Part shown: positions 62,301-64,000 of the stretch, one piece after another
How positions within the stretch are numbered: the first letter of the stretch is position 1
Layout of the letters: each line of letters opens with the position of its first letter
Origin: Phoenix dactylifera
Lineage: Eukaryota; Streptophyta; Magnoliopsida; Arecales; Arecaceae
Assembly: GCF_009389715.1 (NCBI RefSeq)
Contig: NC_052393.1
Coordinates: 744,001 to 808,000, forward strand
Reading direction: 5' to 3'
DNA length: 64,000 bases
Translations under genes and position numbers: made by a program
The notes under the pieces: model-generated
Told to the model about the DNA's origin: nothing
What the model saw: only the letters and a program-made list of their open reading frames with translations
Database searches by the model: none

Positions 62301-63387
62301 TTTGTGAAATCCTAACAAAATACTTTAAATCAACTATACAAACAAGTTGTTATCTTTATCAAATTGCAGAGTAAAATAGTTAATTTGTAGCTTTACTTTA
62401 ATGGCTTTGTAGCATACCTTTGGACTGACAACCAATGTGGGCTCTGGCTCAGTCGCTGCTATTTGCTGCAGGATTGCGACCTACTCCTGCACAAGCAACT
62501 GCCGTGAGTTGGGTAAGAAATATATAATGGAATTAAAAAGACATTTTTAAATTGCTTTTTCAACAATCTATCCCATTACCTATTGTTTCTCTGCCAGATT
62601 TTGAAGGATGGGATGCAGCATGCTGGAAAGCTTATATGTAGCAATATGGGTGCAAGAATGGATTCAGAACCAAAAAGCTGGAGAATACTTGGTGGGTAAT
62701 TTGGATCTAACTATATTCATTAATATAACAACAATGCAATTCTTTTTCCTTTTCATCTTGAGGCTTTTCTCCCATTTTGCTGACTATATAGTGCTTTGCT
62801 TATGGTCTTGTAGCTGATGTGCTCTATGATCTTGGCACTGGTCTGGACGTTCTTTCACCATTATGCCCGCATCTTTTTCTTGAAATGGCTGGCTTAGGCA
62901 ATTTTGCAAAGGTACATGTTTTCTTTTTATGTGATTGTTTTGCATCATCATCATCATCATATTCAGTGGTAATGGTTGGTATGCACCTCTGCCTTCATCT
63001 CTTCATTATGTCTCTAGAAAGTTCAGGTCTTTTACCATGTTTTGATTACTAATCTTAGCCCATTGGGTCCATAACTTACGCGACATAAGGACATTATGTT
63101 GCAATTTTATCATATAGAACTCTCATTTTCTGTAGTTAAAACCAAGTTTCATCCCACATTAGTATTTCTGTAGTGGATAATAAAATCTTTTGTATATTAA
63201 TTTGCAGGGATTGGCAGTTGTTGCAGCAAGAGCAACAAGGTTGCCTATATATTCATCGTTTGCTAAAGAAGGTAATCTTAGCGACTTATTTGCAAAAGGA
63301 GAGGCCATCTCAACCCTTTTCAACGTTGTTGGGTTAGGAGCAGGCATTCAGTTGGCATCCACAGTTTGTTCATCAATCCAAGGAAAG
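59394..63387 (+). CDS. RUS4: RUS family (DUF647) protein, RUS4-like; 5' part, continues past the window
   Basis: ROOT UVB SENSITIVE family protein; the biochemical role is unknown. Family members act in early seedling UV-B responses and auxin transport, and RUS4 has been linked to anther development. Exons: 59394-59408, 59501-59626, 61940-62028, 62129-62213, 62453-62512, 62598-62691, 62814-62911, 63208-63387. All GT-AG joins keep frame for 249 codons. The DUF647 core begins around FPSGYPYSVNEGYLTY and includes HFSSAALSVLSTQSLLFAAG, SWILKDGMQHAGKL, RILADVLYDLGTGLDVLSPL and RATRLPIYSSFAKEGN. These match RUS4 better than RUS1, 2, 3, 5 or 6 as I remember them. The first exon (MDFIL) is the weakest part: the same frame is open upstream but has no earlier ATG. 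The C-terminal half lies beyond 64000. Confidence 0.88.
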
Positions 63388-63770
63388 GTATCTTTTTTCT
63401 AACCAACCTTTATTTATGTTTTTCAACTCCAGAGAGTGATATCTATGATATTATCTAATCAAAGACATGCCAATTCCATTGCTAGTTGTCTTATACATAC
63501 ATACATACATGTATGTATGTATATTATGTCTGTGTGTATATAGCATCTGTTTCTTGCTTTTATCCTTAATATCGTTTAATTGAGAACTATTGTATTGGAG
63601 GCTATTCAAAATCAGTTTAATTTATGGAGGTAACGGACAAGAAGCTTGTCATTTTTGTGTGTCAAATGAACAATTATTGTGCAATAATATGGAAATTCAT
63701 GTTCTCTTCATTTCAAATTTTGGCATCTATTGTGGCAAAATGATTTCAACATTGTACTTGTTTATGTACC
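63388..63770. other. Intron of the RUS4-like gene
   Basis: Sequence after the donor at 63388. Holds a short palindromic microsatellite (TACATACATACATACATG then TATGTATGTATA, about 63494-63524). No further exon found before the window ends. Confidence 0.6.
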
Positions 63771-63927
63771 TAAGGCCTCGGCATGACAGTAAGATTGCTC
63801 CATCGTGACATGGAGGTCACGGGTATGAAACACAGAAACAACCTTTCCATATGTGGGGGGAAAGGTTGCATACATCTAACCCTTCCTAGACTCTGCAACG
63901 ACGGAAGCCTCGTGCATTGGGCTGCTT
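63771..63927 (+). mobile_element. Au-type SINE in RUS4-like intron
   Basis: Contains GGAGGTCACGGGTATGAAAC (tRNA-derived box B region, with TTCGA changed to TATGA), CATATGTGGGGGGAAAGGTT, TACATCTAACCCTTCCTAGA, CTCTGCAACG and GGAAGCCTCGTGCATTGGGC. This is the layout of the Au family of plant SINEs. About 160 bp, no coding content. Confidence 0.75.
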
Positions 63928-64000
63928 TAAAGGAAACTTCCTAGAGAAAACGGCATTTTGTTGAAGGGCTCTTGTAATGTCCTTGTAGAATCATGTTCCT

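Noticed and set aside
63494-63524. TACATA/TATGTA palindrome
   Set aside because: Simple dinucleotide-type microsatellite that happens to be self-complementary.
1-64000. CRISPR arrays, operons or bacterial-type systems
   Set aside because: The window is plant nuclear DNA; the tandem repeats seen have no regular unique spacers or associated genes.

Overview
This is nuclear DNA of a flowering plant. It has intron-rich genes with GT-AG splice sites, plant-only gene families (SAUR, PEP-carboxylase kinase, cryptochrome 2, RUS/DUF647) and dense transposon relics. The very GC-rich kinase exon in an AT-rich setting suggests a monocot, possibly a palm. The species is an inference; nothing in the window fixes it.

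Five protein-coding genes are well supported. On the minus strand: a single-exon SAUR (8884-9255); a PEP-carboxylase kinase PPCK with one intron near its 3' end (22615-23691); a five-exon cryptochrome 2, CRY2 (29187-42247); and a three-exon ADF6-type actin-depolymerizing factor (46314-51627). On the plus strand, a RUS4-type DUF647 gene begins at 59394 and runs off the right edge; eight exons are visible. Splice joins for all multi-exon genes were worked out by hand and keep frame. CRY2 (667 codons), PPCK (273) and ADF (148) are complete.

Layout. 1-8.8 kb is AT-rich, with local duplications, a G-run block and one doubtful coding segment. 8.9-9.3 kb is the SAUR. 11.2-20 kb is a transposon graveyard: a MITE, a foldback element, a non-autonomous hAT element and four minus-strand LINE 3' ends with RNase H remnants. 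22.6-24.6 kb is PPCK with its promoter. 29.2-42.2 kb is CRY2, whose 7.2 kb third intron carries a dead hAT transposase and a tandem array. 43.1-44.6 kb is a plus-strand LINE relic plus a second foldback copy. 46.3-51.6 kb is the ADF gene, whose second intron holds a second hAT-type element with an exact 8-bp target duplication and a strong hairpin. 55.4-58.5 kb is an LTR-like element. 59.1-63.4 kb is the RUS4-type gene, followed by a SINE.

The genes do not form an operon or obvious pathway. CRY2 is a blue-light receptor, PPCK is light/clock regulated in other plants, ADF remodels actin and SAURs act in auxin growth. Their proximity is probably ordinary. No new defence or metabolic system is evident; the unusual content is repeat architecture, mostly inside introns.
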